A DNA stretch of 6,099 nt. Origin: Gammaproteobacteria bacterium. Its GTDB lineage: Bacteria > Pseudomonadota > Gammaproteobacteria > Steroidobacterales > Steroidobacteraceae. This document shows positions 1 to 6,099 of the stretch, one piece after another; positions within the stretch are counted from its first letter, which is position 1, and the number at the start of each line of letters is the position of its first letter. The stretch is taken from positions 1 to 6,099 of the forward strand of contig JASHUC010000078.1 in NCBI GenBank assembly GCA_030040235.1, read 5' to 3'. The position numbers and the translations under genes are program-made. A model generated the notes under the pieces. The model was given only the letters and a program-made list of their open reading frames with translations. It was not told the DNA's origin and did no database searches.

Positions 1-1822
1 TGGCATTCCCCGGCAGGTCATAGAGGTAGGGCGCAGCCTGGCCGAGCGGATGTCCCGCGTTCTGGGTCGCAATGGCCCACAGGGCCGAGAACATCGGCGT
101 CGCCAGACTCGTACCGCCAACTGCCTCGATGACGAATTCCGCAGGTTGCCCATTCTGCGCAGGCGCCGCGGTGTAGATGATCTCGACCCCCGTGTAGGGA
201 TCGGCGAGCCAGGCGATGTCCGGCACCTGGCGGCGGAGCCCTCCGAGACCGCGCTGGAAATCGGGCACCGCATAGAGATCGCTCACGCCGCCGCCGCCGC
301 CGTAGAGGAAGCCCTCGTTATTCGGCGGATCGATGGGCGGACTGCCTGTGGCGATCGTGCCGGCAATCTGGGTGATGCTCGTGCCCCACGGGCTCTGCCA
401 GGCAATGTTCCCTCTGGGCGTGAGCACCATGCTGATGCCGCCCACGCCGGTCACATAGGGCGAGCTTGCCGGCCAGCTGACATCGTAATTGCCGGCGAGC
501 TCGACCGCGTTATTGCCTTCATCGCCGCTTGCAAAATCGAGCGATGCGCCCGTCGCGCCGATGAGCTTGAAAAGCTGGTCGCCATACTGCTGGAGGGCAG
601 GATAGAGGCCAGCCTCGACATTCGACCAGCTGTTGGAGATGGCCGCCACGTGCGGCTGCTGCGCGGCAAGGAGATCAGCGGCAAACAGGTCGCTGAAGCT
701 CGCGCTTGCGGCGACGACCAGTACGATCTTGGCGTCCGGGGCGATGGAATGCACCCACTCGACATCGAGCGTGGTCTCCGTGGCCCAGACCGCATTGGCA
801 TCGGTCGAGTAGTTCGATTCGGTCGGGTTGCCGACGATCTGAAGGTTCACGGGCGGCAGGCCCATCGCCTCGGAGAACACCGCGGCGTCCTGCTGGATGG
901 TGATCGAGCCATAAGCGTCGACGATCGAGACCGTCATGCCCTTACCGTCGAGGCCCGAGCGATAGAGCGCGTTCAGGTCGTAAGCGCCCTGCACATCGCT
1001 TGCCGAATAGGCGCACGGGGCGACCGTTCCCGGCGCAGTATTGTCGATGCTCTGTCCGTAGCGATTGCCCTCGTAATGGGCGCTCACGCCACCGCCGCTG
1101 AAGCTGACCGAAGTGGTGCCGTTGAAGCACTGGTTCGAGAAGTAGATGCCGCTCGGATTGGCGCCGAGCGGTTGTGGGCTCGGCGGCACGCCCTCGGGAT
1201 CCGTCTGGCGCACGATATTGGTCAGCGCCTGCACGCTATGCGGCAGGCGCGCGACGTTCGGCATGCCTCCGAGATCCGAGAGGCCTCCCACGGCACCGAC
1301 GAGCGGGGCAATCGCCGCGGGAACTCTTGCTCCCATGGGGCTTGCGCGGAAGGTCATGTCCTTCAAACGGTATTCATGCAGCTCAACGTGCAGCGTCCGC
1401 TGCACCTGCCCCACGGTGCCCGAGACCCTCACGAACATGTTGTCGGGGCCGACGCCGGTGACCGCAAAGCCCTGCGACTTGAGGAAGTGGCTCACGGTCG
1501 CCACGCTGGCCGAAGTGGGCGAGTACTGGGCGTTGATCTGCGCGCTTGAAAGATAGGCAGCGTTCCCGGCGTGCGCTGCCGCGAGCAGTTTGTCGAGGTT
1601 CTGAACGTCGCGCAGCTTCAGCCAGAAGGTGAGCTGGATTGGCGTTGCAGCCGCGACCGGTCCGAGATCCGTCGAATATTGAATGATCCGCGGCGCGCCG
1701 CCATCGAGGCGCGGGGCCGCGAGCGCCGTGCTTGCGAGCATGCCGAATGAGGTGACTGCAAGGAAGCCCAGGAACAAGCCATGCGAGCTGCCGGCAGCCC
1801 GTGTACGAGCGATGGCCTTCAT
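1..1822 (-). CDS. Secreted sedolisin-family (S53) serine-carboxyl peptidase with activation prodomain, C-terminus off window
   Basis: The minus-strand frame is open from ATG at 1822 to the window edge, giving 607 residues and no stop. Residues 1-35 look like a Sec signal peptide: a basic start (MKAIARTR), a hydrophobic core and an ALA-A cleavage site. Residues about 60-185 match the pro-kumamolisin activation domain. The S53 catalytic pattern is visible: E349 and D353 in ETTLDVEW, the oxyanion-hole D434 in ASGDEGNN, and nucleophile S572 in GGTSLATP. A five-glycine run (508-512) lies in the usual GGG-rich segment before the serine. The family's C-terminal calcium site would lie beyond the edge. 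Sedolisins are made as zymogens that self-cleave at acidic pH and act as extracellular endopeptidases; that role is inferred from family. The start is supported by AGGGAG 7 bases upstream. A linker of about 75 residues with C232 and C270 separates prodomain from catalytic domain. Family assignment is firm; substrate is unknown. Confidence 0.95.
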   Translation of the reverse strand, partial: MKAIARTRAAGSSHGLFLGFLAVTSFGMLASTALAAPRLDGGAPRIIQYSTDLGPVAAATPIQLTFWLKLRDVQNLDKLLAAAHAGNAAYLSSAQINAQYSPTSASVATVSHFLKSQGFAVTGVGPDNMFVRVSGTVGQVQRTLHVELHEYRLKDMTFRASPMGARVPAAIAPLVGAVGGLSDLGGMPNVARLPHSVQALTNIVRQTDPEGVPPSPQPLGANPSGIYFSNQCFNGTTSVSFSGGGVSAHYEGNRYGQSIDNTAPGTVAPCAYSASDVQGAYDLNALYRSGLDGKGMTVSIVDAYGSITIQQDAAVFSEAMGLPPVNLQIVGNPTESNYSTDANAVWATETTLDVEWVHSIAPDAKIVLVVAASASFSDLFAADLLAAQQPHVAAISNSWSNVEAGLYPALQQYGDQLFKLIGATGASLDFASGDEGNNAVELAGNYDVSWPASSPYVTGVGGISMVLTPRGNIAWQSPWGTSITQIAGTIATGSPPIDPPNNEGFLYGGGGGVSDLYAVPDFQRGLGGLRRQVPDIAWLADPYTGVEIIYTAAPAQNGQPAEFVIEAVGGTSLATPMFSALWAIATQNAGHPLGQAAPYLYDLPGNA

Positions 1823-1829
1823 CGAATTT

Positions 1830-1835
1830 CTCCCT
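1830..1835 (-). promoter_or_regulatory. Ribosome binding site of the S53 peptidase
   Basis: On the minus strand AGGGAG lies 7 bases before the ATG at 1822. It is a good Shine-Dalgarno match and fixes the start directly ahead of the signal peptide. Confidence 0.7.
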
Positions 1836-1861
1836 GTGTTATTCGATTCGGGTATGAACGG

Positions 1862-1881
1862 GCGGAGTCGGCTCCGCTTTT
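1862..1881 (+). terminator. Hairpin followed by T-run, possible plus-strand terminator
   Basis: GCGGAG and CTCCGC pair around a TCGG tetraloop (1862-1877), followed by TTTT on the plus strand. This has the shape of an intrinsic terminator, but no plus-strand gene lies upstream for it to serve. It could block antisense transcription out of the peptidase gene. Read on the minus strand, it would form a hairpin in the peptidase mRNA leader about 40 bases before the start codon, with no T-run after it. Confidence 0.35.
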
Positions 1882-1885
1882 GTGT

Positions 1886-1898
1886 GCGCAGTGTGCGC
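1886..1898. repeat. Dyad GCGCA-GTG-TGCGC overlapping a tandem GTGTGCGC repeat
   Basis: A perfect 5-base inverted repeat with a 3-base spacer lies 64-76 bases upstream of the peptidase start. It overlaps two direct copies of GTGTGCGC (1882-1889 and 1891-1898, period 9). The symmetry and position suit a regulator-binding site, but the arms are short and chance is a real alternative. Confidence 0.35.
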
Positions 1899-1918
1899 CT
1901 GCAACCGTATCTTGTCAG
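1890..1918 (-). promoter_or_regulatory. Weak candidate sigma-70-type promoter for the S53 peptidase
   Basis: On the minus strand CTGACA (1913-1918) matches five of six bases of the -35 consensus. A 17-base spacer leads to CACACT (1890-1895), a poor -10 match of three in six. It would give a leader of about 60 bases, and its -10 would overlap the 1886-1898 dyad. The weak -10 makes this tentative. Confidence 0.2.
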
Positions 1919-2127
1919 CCTCTTATGTCCTCTCCCCGTTGCGCCCAGATGACGGGCCGCAGCTTATCCTCGCCGGGCGAGCGCCGCTTTAACATAACTC
2001 GAGGGGCGGCCGGCCCCTGCGGACTGATAGCCGTCATCGCTCGAATCGAGGGCGGCACGACGAGAACGAAGGAAGCCTCATCCCGCTCCCAGGATCAGCA
2101 GGACGTCGTCATTCTTCGGGAGATGTT

Positions 2128-2148
2128 GAAACGGCGCTGACTGCGCCG
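2128..2148 (-). terminator. Probable intrinsic terminator of the AhpD-like gene
   Basis: Six bases after the TGA of the minus-strand AhpD-like gene, CGGCGC and GCGCCG pair around a 5-base loop (2132-2148). The minus strand then reads TTTC. The GC-rich stem and position right behind a stop codon fit a terminator; the T-run is short, so it may be leaky. It suggests the AhpD-like gene and the downstream S53 gene are transcribed separately. Confidence 0.5.
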
Positions 2149-2154
2149 ACGCCC

Positions 2155-2646
2155 TCAGGACGGCGCGGCGGCTTCGGCCGCCGGGGATCGGCGCACGCCC
2201 GGCTTGTAGCCTCCGGCGATGGTGCGGAATGCGACGTTCAGCCGGTTCCACGCATTGATGCTGGCAATGGCCAGGGTGAGATCGATCAGTTCCTGGTCGC
2301 TGAAGTGCTGCCTCGCGAGCTCATAGACGTCGTCGGGAACGTGAGTCTCGGCAACGAGGGTCACGGCCTCGGTCCACGCAAGTGCGGCGCGCTCGCGCTC
2401 ATCGAAGAACGGTGTCTCGCGCCAGGCATCGAGCGCGTAGAGGCGCTGCTCGGACTCGCCCTCCACGCGGGCATCCTTGGTGTGCATGTCGAGGCAGTAG
2501 GCACAGCCGTTGATTTGGGATGCGCGCGTCTTGATCAAGTGCAGCAGACGGGATCCCAGGCTCGAGCCGAGTAGATAGCTCTCGATCGCGAGCAAGGGCT
2601 GTATGGCCTTGGGCTTGACGCGCTGGAGTTCGATTCGGGGCTTCAT
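2155..2646 (-). CDS. Carboxymuconolactone decarboxylase / AhpD-like family protein with CxxC redox site
   Basis: The product is 163 residues. Its core, KTRASQINGCAYCLDMHTKD (residues 39-58), is the hallmark of AhpD-like proteins of the carboxymuconolactone decarboxylase family. C48 and C51 form the CxxC pair and H55 completes CxxCxxxH. Later family blocks are also present: ERERAALAWTEAVTL, then DLTLAIASINAWNRLNVAFR near the end. Characterised relatives use the cysteines as peroxidase or disulfide reductase; most single-domain members have no known substrate. There is no signal peptide, so it should be cytoplasmic. ATG at 2646 is preferred because GGAG (2653-2656) precedes it at 6 bases and MKPRIE matches where relatives begin. 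In-frame ATGs at 2661 and 2724 lack good ribosome binding sites. It is divergent from the gene at 2739. Family is secure; it should not be named ahpD, which has a different overall sequence. Confidence 0.93.
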   Translation of the reverse strand: MKPRIELQRVKPKAIQPLLAIESYLLGSSLGSRLLHLIKTRASQINGCAYCLDMHTKDARVEGESEQRLYALDAWRETPFFDERERAALAWTEAVTLVAETHVPDDVYELARQHFSDQELIDLTLAIASINAWNRLNVAFRTIAGGYKPGVRRSPAAEAAAPS

Positions 2647-2652
2647 GTGAAT

Positions 2653-2656
2653 CTCC
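2653..2656 (-). promoter_or_regulatory. Ribosome binding site deciding the AhpD-like start
   Basis: GGAG on the minus strand lies 6 bases before the ATG at 2646. It selects this codon over the in-frame ATGs at 2661 and 2724, which would add 5 or 26 residues without family similarity. Confidence 0.65.
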
Positions 2657-2666
2657 GTCATGTGAT

Positions 2667-2692
2667 GGCCCCAACCTTGCGCGGTTGGCGCC
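2667..2692. promoter_or_regulatory. 26-base inverted repeat in the divergent intergenic region, candidate operator
   Basis: GGCCCCAACC and GGTTGGCGCC are reverse complements except for one position, with a 6-base spacer TTGCGC. The inner 6-base arms CCAACC/GGTTGG are perfect. The dyad lies 21 bases upstream of the AhpD-like start and 47 bases upstream of the DUF8021-like start, where a regulator could affect both directions. No T-run flanks it, so it does not resemble a terminator. No regulator gene is visible in the window. Confidence 0.45.
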
Positions 2693-2727
2693 GACGTCGC
2701 AAGCTTATTCGGGTTCAGGGCCATCCT

Positions 2728-2731
2728 GGAG
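2728..2731 (+). promoter_or_regulatory. Ribosome binding site deciding the DUF8021-like start
   Basis: GGAG lies 7 bases before the ATG at 2739. This selects 2739 over the in-frame ATG at 2685, which would bury the signal peptide behind 18 extra residues and lie inside the dyad. Confidence 0.7.
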
Positions 2732-2738
2732 CAAGTCG

Positions 2739-3680
2739 ATGATCAAGACGCTCGCTTGCACGATCACTTTGATGGGTCTCAGCTTCCTGGCCGCGACCTG
2801 TGCCTCCGCCGCCGGGCGCGTGAGCTGCAACCAGAGCTGCCTCGAGAAAATCGGCGCTGAGTACCGCGCGGCGTACGTGAAGCACGATCCGGCGCTCGCA
2901 CCGTTCGCCGCCCATGTGCGGTTCACCGAGAACAATGTCGTTCTCAACTTTCCGGACGGCAGCTGGGACGTGGTGACTCGGGAGGTGGGTCCGTCCCTCA
3001 CCTTCAGCGATCCCGCAACGGGCGGCGTCGGAATCTACACGGCGATCATGATGCGCGAGATACCGGCCTTCCTCGCGATCCGGCTCAAGGTGCAGAACGG
3101 CAAGATCACGCAGGTCGAGCATCTTCTCTCCACCAAGCGAGCGGTGAGCGGTCCGCCCACCCCGTTCGGCGATGTGACGCATCTGGTGCACGATCCGGTG
3201 ATGAGCGAGCTCCTGACGGCCTCCGAGCGCAGGCCACGCGCGGCGCTCATCCGGATTGCCGATGGCTACTACTCCACCCTGGCCCGCAACGACGGAACGT
3301 TGCACACCGTCTTTTCCCCGACGTGCCACCGGATCGAGAACGGGCTCGAGACGGCGAAGCGTGGCGGCGGATGCGCAGCGCAGTTTCGCCTCGGCATCTA
3401 CCGCTTCAACGAGCGTGTGCGGCGCGAGCCGATCGTGGTGGACGAAGCGCGCGGGCTCGTCATGTTCCGGGGCTTCATCGATCACAAAGGAACGCTGATC
3501 GACTACAAGCTCACGGACGGAACGGTGCGCAAATCGCCGTTTGCCGAGCCCCACACGTGGAGCTTCATCGAGACTTTCAAGGTGAAGAACGGGGAGGTGG
3601 GCCCGGTCGAGGCCGACTTCATCGGCTCGCCGTACTACATCAAATCGCCCTGGTCGAAGGACAAGCCCTGCTTTCCATGA
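2739..3680 (+). CDS. Exported protein with two NTF2-like halves, DUF8021-like, function unknown
   Basis: The product is 313 residues. Residues 1-25 are a typical signal peptide: MIKT start, a hydrophobic core and CASAA before the mature chain. There is no clear lipobox, so the protein is probably soluble in the periplasm or secreted. The mature part has two related halves. The first (about 30-145) has C30 and C34, then YVKHDPALAPFA and VRFTEN (60-65). The second (about 165-305) has YYSTLARNDG, CHRIENGLE (C196), C212, VVDEARGLV (233-241) and a late HTWSFIETFKVKNGEV strand. This pattern resembles bacterial and fungal proteins I recall as DUF8021, with NTF2/SnoaL-like folds. That assignment is from memory of sequence style. 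NTF2-like folds often bind or convert small hydrophobic molecules; no catalytic residues can be assigned. C196 and C212 could form a disulfide. It precedes the TonB-dependent receptor by 54 bases and probably shares its transcript. Confidence 0.9.
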   Translation: MIKTLACTITLMGLSFLAATCASAAGRVSCNQSCLEKIGAEYRAAYVKHDPALAPFAAHVRFTENNVVLNFPDGSWDVVTREVGPSLTFSDPATGGVGIYTAIMMREIPAFLAIRLKVQNGKITQVEHLLSTKRAVSGPPTPFGDVTHLVHDPVMSELLTASERRPRAALIRIADGYYSTLARNDGTLHTVFSPTCHRIENGLETAKRGGGCAAQFRLGIYRFNERVRREPIVVDEARGLVMFRGFIDHKGTLIDYKLTDGTVRKSPFAEPHTWSFIETFKVKNGEVGPVEADFIGSPYYIKSPWSKDKPCFP

Positions 3681-3734
3681 GCGCGGAATAGACTCCGCAG
3701 CCACCGGCGGCACGGTTTGCAGGGCGGGAAACCC

Positions 3735-6099
3735 ATGGTTGCACCCGCACGACTTTCAGTAGTGGCGCTCACGCTCGGAGCGCTGGGGCTCGCTGTGGCT
3801 CGTGGACAGGAAGTGCAGACCCCATCGCGCGGCTCCCCGGCGCGACGCCAGGAGGTGATCGTGACGGCCGAGTCGCTCGACGACGCCGGGGACACGCAGA
3901 CCGTGCCGGTCTCGATGACGGAGCTCAGCGCCGCGCAGCTTCAGGAGGGCGAGATGGACACGCTCTCGGACCTCGCCTCGCAGGTTCCGGGACTCGAGGT
4001 CAACGGCATGCTCGGGGAAGGGACGCCGCTCTTTTCGCTGCGTGGCATCTCCGCGCTCGATTACGGGCGCGCGCAGCGGAGCCCCGTTGCGATGTACGTG
4101 GACGGTGTCGCCGAAGACAACGTCGTGCTTGCGGGCGTCGATCTCTACGATCTCGACGGCGTGGACGTTCTGCGCGGGCCGCGGGGAACGCTCGATGAGT
4201 TGAGCGCGACCGCCGGAGCGATTGACATCCTGACCCACGCGCCCGGATTCGACGACGAGGGCTACTTGCAGATTGGAACGGGCGACTACGGGCGCGAAGA
4301 AGCCGAGGGCGCCCTGCAGGGTGCCCTCGCCGATACACTTGCGGCGCGGCTCGCGTTCACCTACACGAAGGTCGACGGCTTCGTGCACGACATCCTGCCC
4401 GGGCAGCCAGACCTCGAGGGCGTGGACCAGTACGGCATGCGGCTCGGTACGGTCTATCGCCCGAATGACAGCCTCACGCTCCTGCTACGCTACTCGCGCA
4501 GCATGCAGGATCCCGAGAACTATGCCGTCATCGACGGCTGCGTCACACCGCCCATTCCCTCGGGCTGCGCTCCGGGCGGGGTGGGATTCACCGGATACTA
4601 CCGCACGACGACCGGCACGCTCGCGGGGCAGCCGCTCGAGGCCGACGAGATCGCGCAGAGCTTCACCGAGCGGCGTCGCCAGGACGATCAGAGCGTGTCC
4701 CTCACCGCCGATTGGACACTGTCTCCAGCCCTGGGGCTCACATCGATCAGCTCGTGGAGCGAGGGCTCGCTCTTCAATCCCGAGAATACCGATGGCGCAC
4801 CGATCGATGTGCTGAAGACGATCTCGTACGAGTACGTGGGCGAGGTGGCGCAGGATCTGCGCCTCACCGCGCGCAGTGGGGACCGGTTCACCTCGCTCAC
4901 GGGCGTCCGCTATGATCACGAGGATCTTTTCAACACCCTCGAGGTGCAGCTCCTCAACGACTATCCTGACTGCGTTGCGAGCTCCTTCGGCGCGGACGAC
5001 GGGTATGCGGTTGGAAGCCTCCTCAATCCGGGCTGTCGCTACGCGAGCGCGTACGACGAGCTCGAAGAGAGCTTGGCCGCTCACTCCGATGCTACCTACC
5101 GGATAGACCGCGTGATCGCGCTCGAGGCCGGCGTGCGCTACGAGCATGACGAGGCCGAACAGAGCAATGCGCTCGCGCAACTGCGCGGGAGCGATGAGGT
5201 GCCGATCGCCAACATCGTTCCAGGAACGATCGTGGACGGAGCATACGAGCCGCTCGAGGCGCTCCCAGGCTCGCCCGACTACGCCGCGATCGTCGATGCG
5301 ACGACGGGACAGTCGCTGGAGGATTCCGTGGCGACCGGGCGCGCCGGGGTCGATTTCACTCCGACGCGCGACAGTCTGCTTTATTTGAGTTACGCCACCG
5401 GATTTCGCCCGGGCGCTTTCAATCCGGAGTTCTACGCATCGGCGGCCGATCTCACCCGGGTCGAGCCCGAGAAGGTCGGCACCGCGGAGGCGGGGGTCAA
5501 ATCGACCTGGCTCGGAGGAATCCTGCAGGCAAACGGTGCCGTGTTTCACTCCGAGTATCAGGACCAACAATCACTCGATACGCTTCTCACCGGGCAGCAG
5601 CTGCTCATCAACCTGCCGCGCTCGAAGATCGATGGCGCAGAGCTGGACCTCACCGTGCATCCGGCTCCGGTGCTGACGCTGCACGCCGGAGTGGCGCTGC
5701 TTCACTCGCAGATCCAGGAGGCTCGGATCGAGGGCGGACTCATCGATGCGGCCGGCAACAGCCTGCCTTTCGCGCCTTCGGCTGCCGCATCGTATGCCGC
5801 CGATTGGAATGCCTTCTCGTGGCGGGCCGCGGGGCTCACGCTGCACCTGGATGGGACCTACACCACCAAGCAATATTTCGATCTCGCCGACACACAGAGC
5901 ATCGCTCAAGGCGGCTACGGATTGTTGAATGCTCGAGGGATCGTGCATGCTGCGGACAACCGATGGGCCGTGAGCGCCTGGTGCCGAAACCTTTTCGACA
6001 AGCTGTACTGGACCGACGCGACGAACCTCGAGGCGCTGGGATTCGATTATCGGCACCGCGGCGTACCGCGGATGTACGGCGTGGATTTGACGGTGCGGT
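3735..6099 (+). CDS. TonB-dependent outer-membrane receptor, missing only its last residue(s) at the window edge
   Basis: The frame is open for 788 codons and runs into the right edge at GVDLTVR, where such receptors normally end one or two residues later. Residues 1-24 are a signal peptide ending VARG-Q. A TonB-box-like segment EVIVTA (40-45) is followed by the plug domain, with TLSDLASQVPGLEV, LRGI, and VLRGPRGTL (145-153). The barrel follows, with the late strands LSYATGFRPGAFN (about 550-562), VEPEKVGTAEAGVK and RNLFDKLYW (751-759). It imports a scarce ligand across the outer membrane using TonB-ExbB-ExbD energy; the ligand is unknown. After LRGPRGTL the common FGRNTTGGAI-type stretch is replaced by DELSATAGAI. 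Cysteine pairs C269/C278 and C413/C434 lie in predicted loops and may be disulfides. GGG at 3726-3728 is a modest ribosome binding site 6 bases before ATG. There is no FecR/anti-sigma signalling domain at the N-terminus. Confidence 0.95.
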   Translation, partial: MVAPARLSVVALTLGALGLAVARGQEVQTPSRGSPARRQEVIVTAESLDDAGDTQTVPVSMTELSAAQLQEGEMDTLSDLASQVPGLEVNGMLGEGTPLFSLRGISALDYGRAQRSPVAMYVDGVAEDNVVLAGVDLYDLDGVDVLRGPRGTLDELSATAGAIDILTHAPGFDDEGYLQIGTGDYGREEAEGALQGALADTLAARLAFTYTKVDGFVHDILPGQPDLEGVDQYGMRLGTVYRPNDSLTLLLRYSRSMQDPENYAVIDGCVTPPIPSGCAPGGVGFTGYYRTTTGTLAGQPLEADEIAQSFTERRRQDDQSVSLTADWTLSPALGLTSISSWSEGSLFNPENTDGAPIDVLKTISYEYVGEVAQDLRLTARSGDRFTSLTGVRYDHEDLFNTLEVQLLNDYPDCVASSFGADDGYAVGSLLNPGCRYASAYDELEESLAAHSDATYRIDRVIALEAGVRYEHDEAEQSNALAQLRGSDEVPIANIVPGTIVDGAYEPLEALPGSPDYAAIVDATTGQSLEDSVATGRAGVDFTPTRDSLLYLSYATGFRPGAFNPEFYASAADLTRVEPEKVGTAEAGVKSTWLGGILQANGAVFHSEYQDQQSLDTLLTGQQLLINLPRSKIDGAELDLTVHPAPVLTLHAGVALLHSQIQEARIEGGLIDAAGNSLPFAPSAAASYAADWNAFSWRAAGLTLHLDGTYTTKQYFDLADTQSIAQGGYGLLNARGIVHAADNRWAVSAWCRNLFDKLYWTDATNLEALGFDYRHRGVPRMYGVDLTVR

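Larger units (their letters stand above)
1823..2154. other. Gene-free intergenic region rich in inverted repeats
   Basis: These 332 bases separate two minus-strand genes, the AhpD-like gene upstream and the S53 peptidase downstream. Short open frames cross the region, but none has a recognisable product or a good ribosome binding site. Perfect or near-perfect dyads are CTCGCC-g-GGCGAG (1969-1981), AGGGGC-5-GCCCCT (2002-2018) and CTCGA-a-TCGAG (2040-2050). Those at 1862-1877, 1886-1898 and 2132-2148 are listed separately. Such dyads arise readily in GC-rich DNA. The most likely contents are the AhpD-like terminator and the peptidase's promoter and 5' leader. Confidence 0.6.

Noticed and set aside
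287..301. Five tandem GCC triplets
   Set aside because: They encode the glycine run expected before the catalytic serine region of S53 peptidases, so they are coding sequence and not a separate repeat element.
50..1549. Plus-strand open frame of 499 residues
   Set aside because: It is antisense to the S53 peptidase, whose minus-strand frame carries all family motifs. The plus-strand translation is Arg/Ala/His-rich with no recognisable domain, a usual by-product of GC-rich coding DNA.
1781..2140. Plus-strand open frame of 119 residues across the intergenic region
   Set aside because: It begins inside the peptidase's signal-peptide region on the opposite strand, has no good ribosome binding site, and its composition and sequence resemble no known family.
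2078..2140. Minus-strand reading ending NDDVLLILGAG then stop, resembling the C-terminal LGAG segment of Mur ligases
   Set aside because: Only about 11 residues look familiar, there is no upstream domain in frame, and the stretch overlaps the terminator-like hairpin. Chance is the simplest explanation.
2661..2724. Upstream start codons giving a longer AhpD-like protein of 168 or 189 residues
   Set aside because: The extra residues do not resemble the family, the ribosome binding site best fits the ATG at 2646, and the longest version would run through the 26-base dyad.
2715..3713. Minus-strand open frame of 332 residues
   Set aside because: It is the antisense shadow of the DUF8021-like gene. 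The plus strand has a signal peptide, a good ribosome binding site and family blocks; this frame has none.
3756..4388. Minus-strand open frame of 210 residues
   Set aside because: It is antisense to the receptor's signal peptide and plug domain, which are well supported on the plus strand.
4485..6056. Two abutting minus-strand open frames (361 and 161 residues) in one frame
   Set aside because: Both lie opposite the TonB-dependent receptor and are mirror frames of its codon bias. Their translations show no domain and no ribosome binding context.

Overview
This is a high-GC window from a Gram-negative bacterium, most likely a proteobacterium. The main evidence is a TonB-dependent outer-membrane receptor, exported proteins with Sec-type signal peptides, and strong GC bias at third codon positions. 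Receptors of this style are abundant in sphingomonad-type Alphaproteobacteria and in Gammaproteobacteria such as Xanthomonadales and Steroidobacteraceae. I cannot place it more precisely. I see no mobile element, RNA gene, CRISPR array or phage gene.

Layout: (1) Positions 1-1822, minus strand, hold most of a secreted sedolisin-type (S53) serine-carboxyl peptidase. It has a signal peptide, an activation prodomain, and Glu/Asp, Asp and Ser catalytic motifs; its C-terminus runs off the left edge. (2) Positions 1823-2154 have no convincing gene. They hold several inverted repeats, a possible promoter/operator for the peptidase and a terminator-like hairpin for the next gene. (3) Positions 2155-2646, minus strand, encode a carboxymuconolactone decarboxylase/AhpD-like protein with a CxxCxxxH redox site. 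(4) A 92-base divergent intergenic region carries a 26-base inverted repeat. (5) Positions 2739-3680, plus strand, encode an exported protein with two NTF2-like halves that resembles proteins I know as DUF8021. (6) Positions 3735-6099, plus strand, encode a TonB-dependent receptor that is complete except for its last residue or residues.

How they may work together: the DUF8021-like protein and the receptor are 54 bases apart with no clear terminator between them, so they probably form an operon. That operon would place a periplasmic or secreted small-molecule-binding or catalytic protein beside an outer-membrane importer. The AhpD-like gene is divergent from this pair and shares its control region, so co-regulation through the 26-base dyad is a reasonable hypothesis. 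The S53 peptidase has its own upstream region and may be unrelated. No substrate can be assigned. The genes belong to known families; what is possibly new is the arrangement, not an evident new system.
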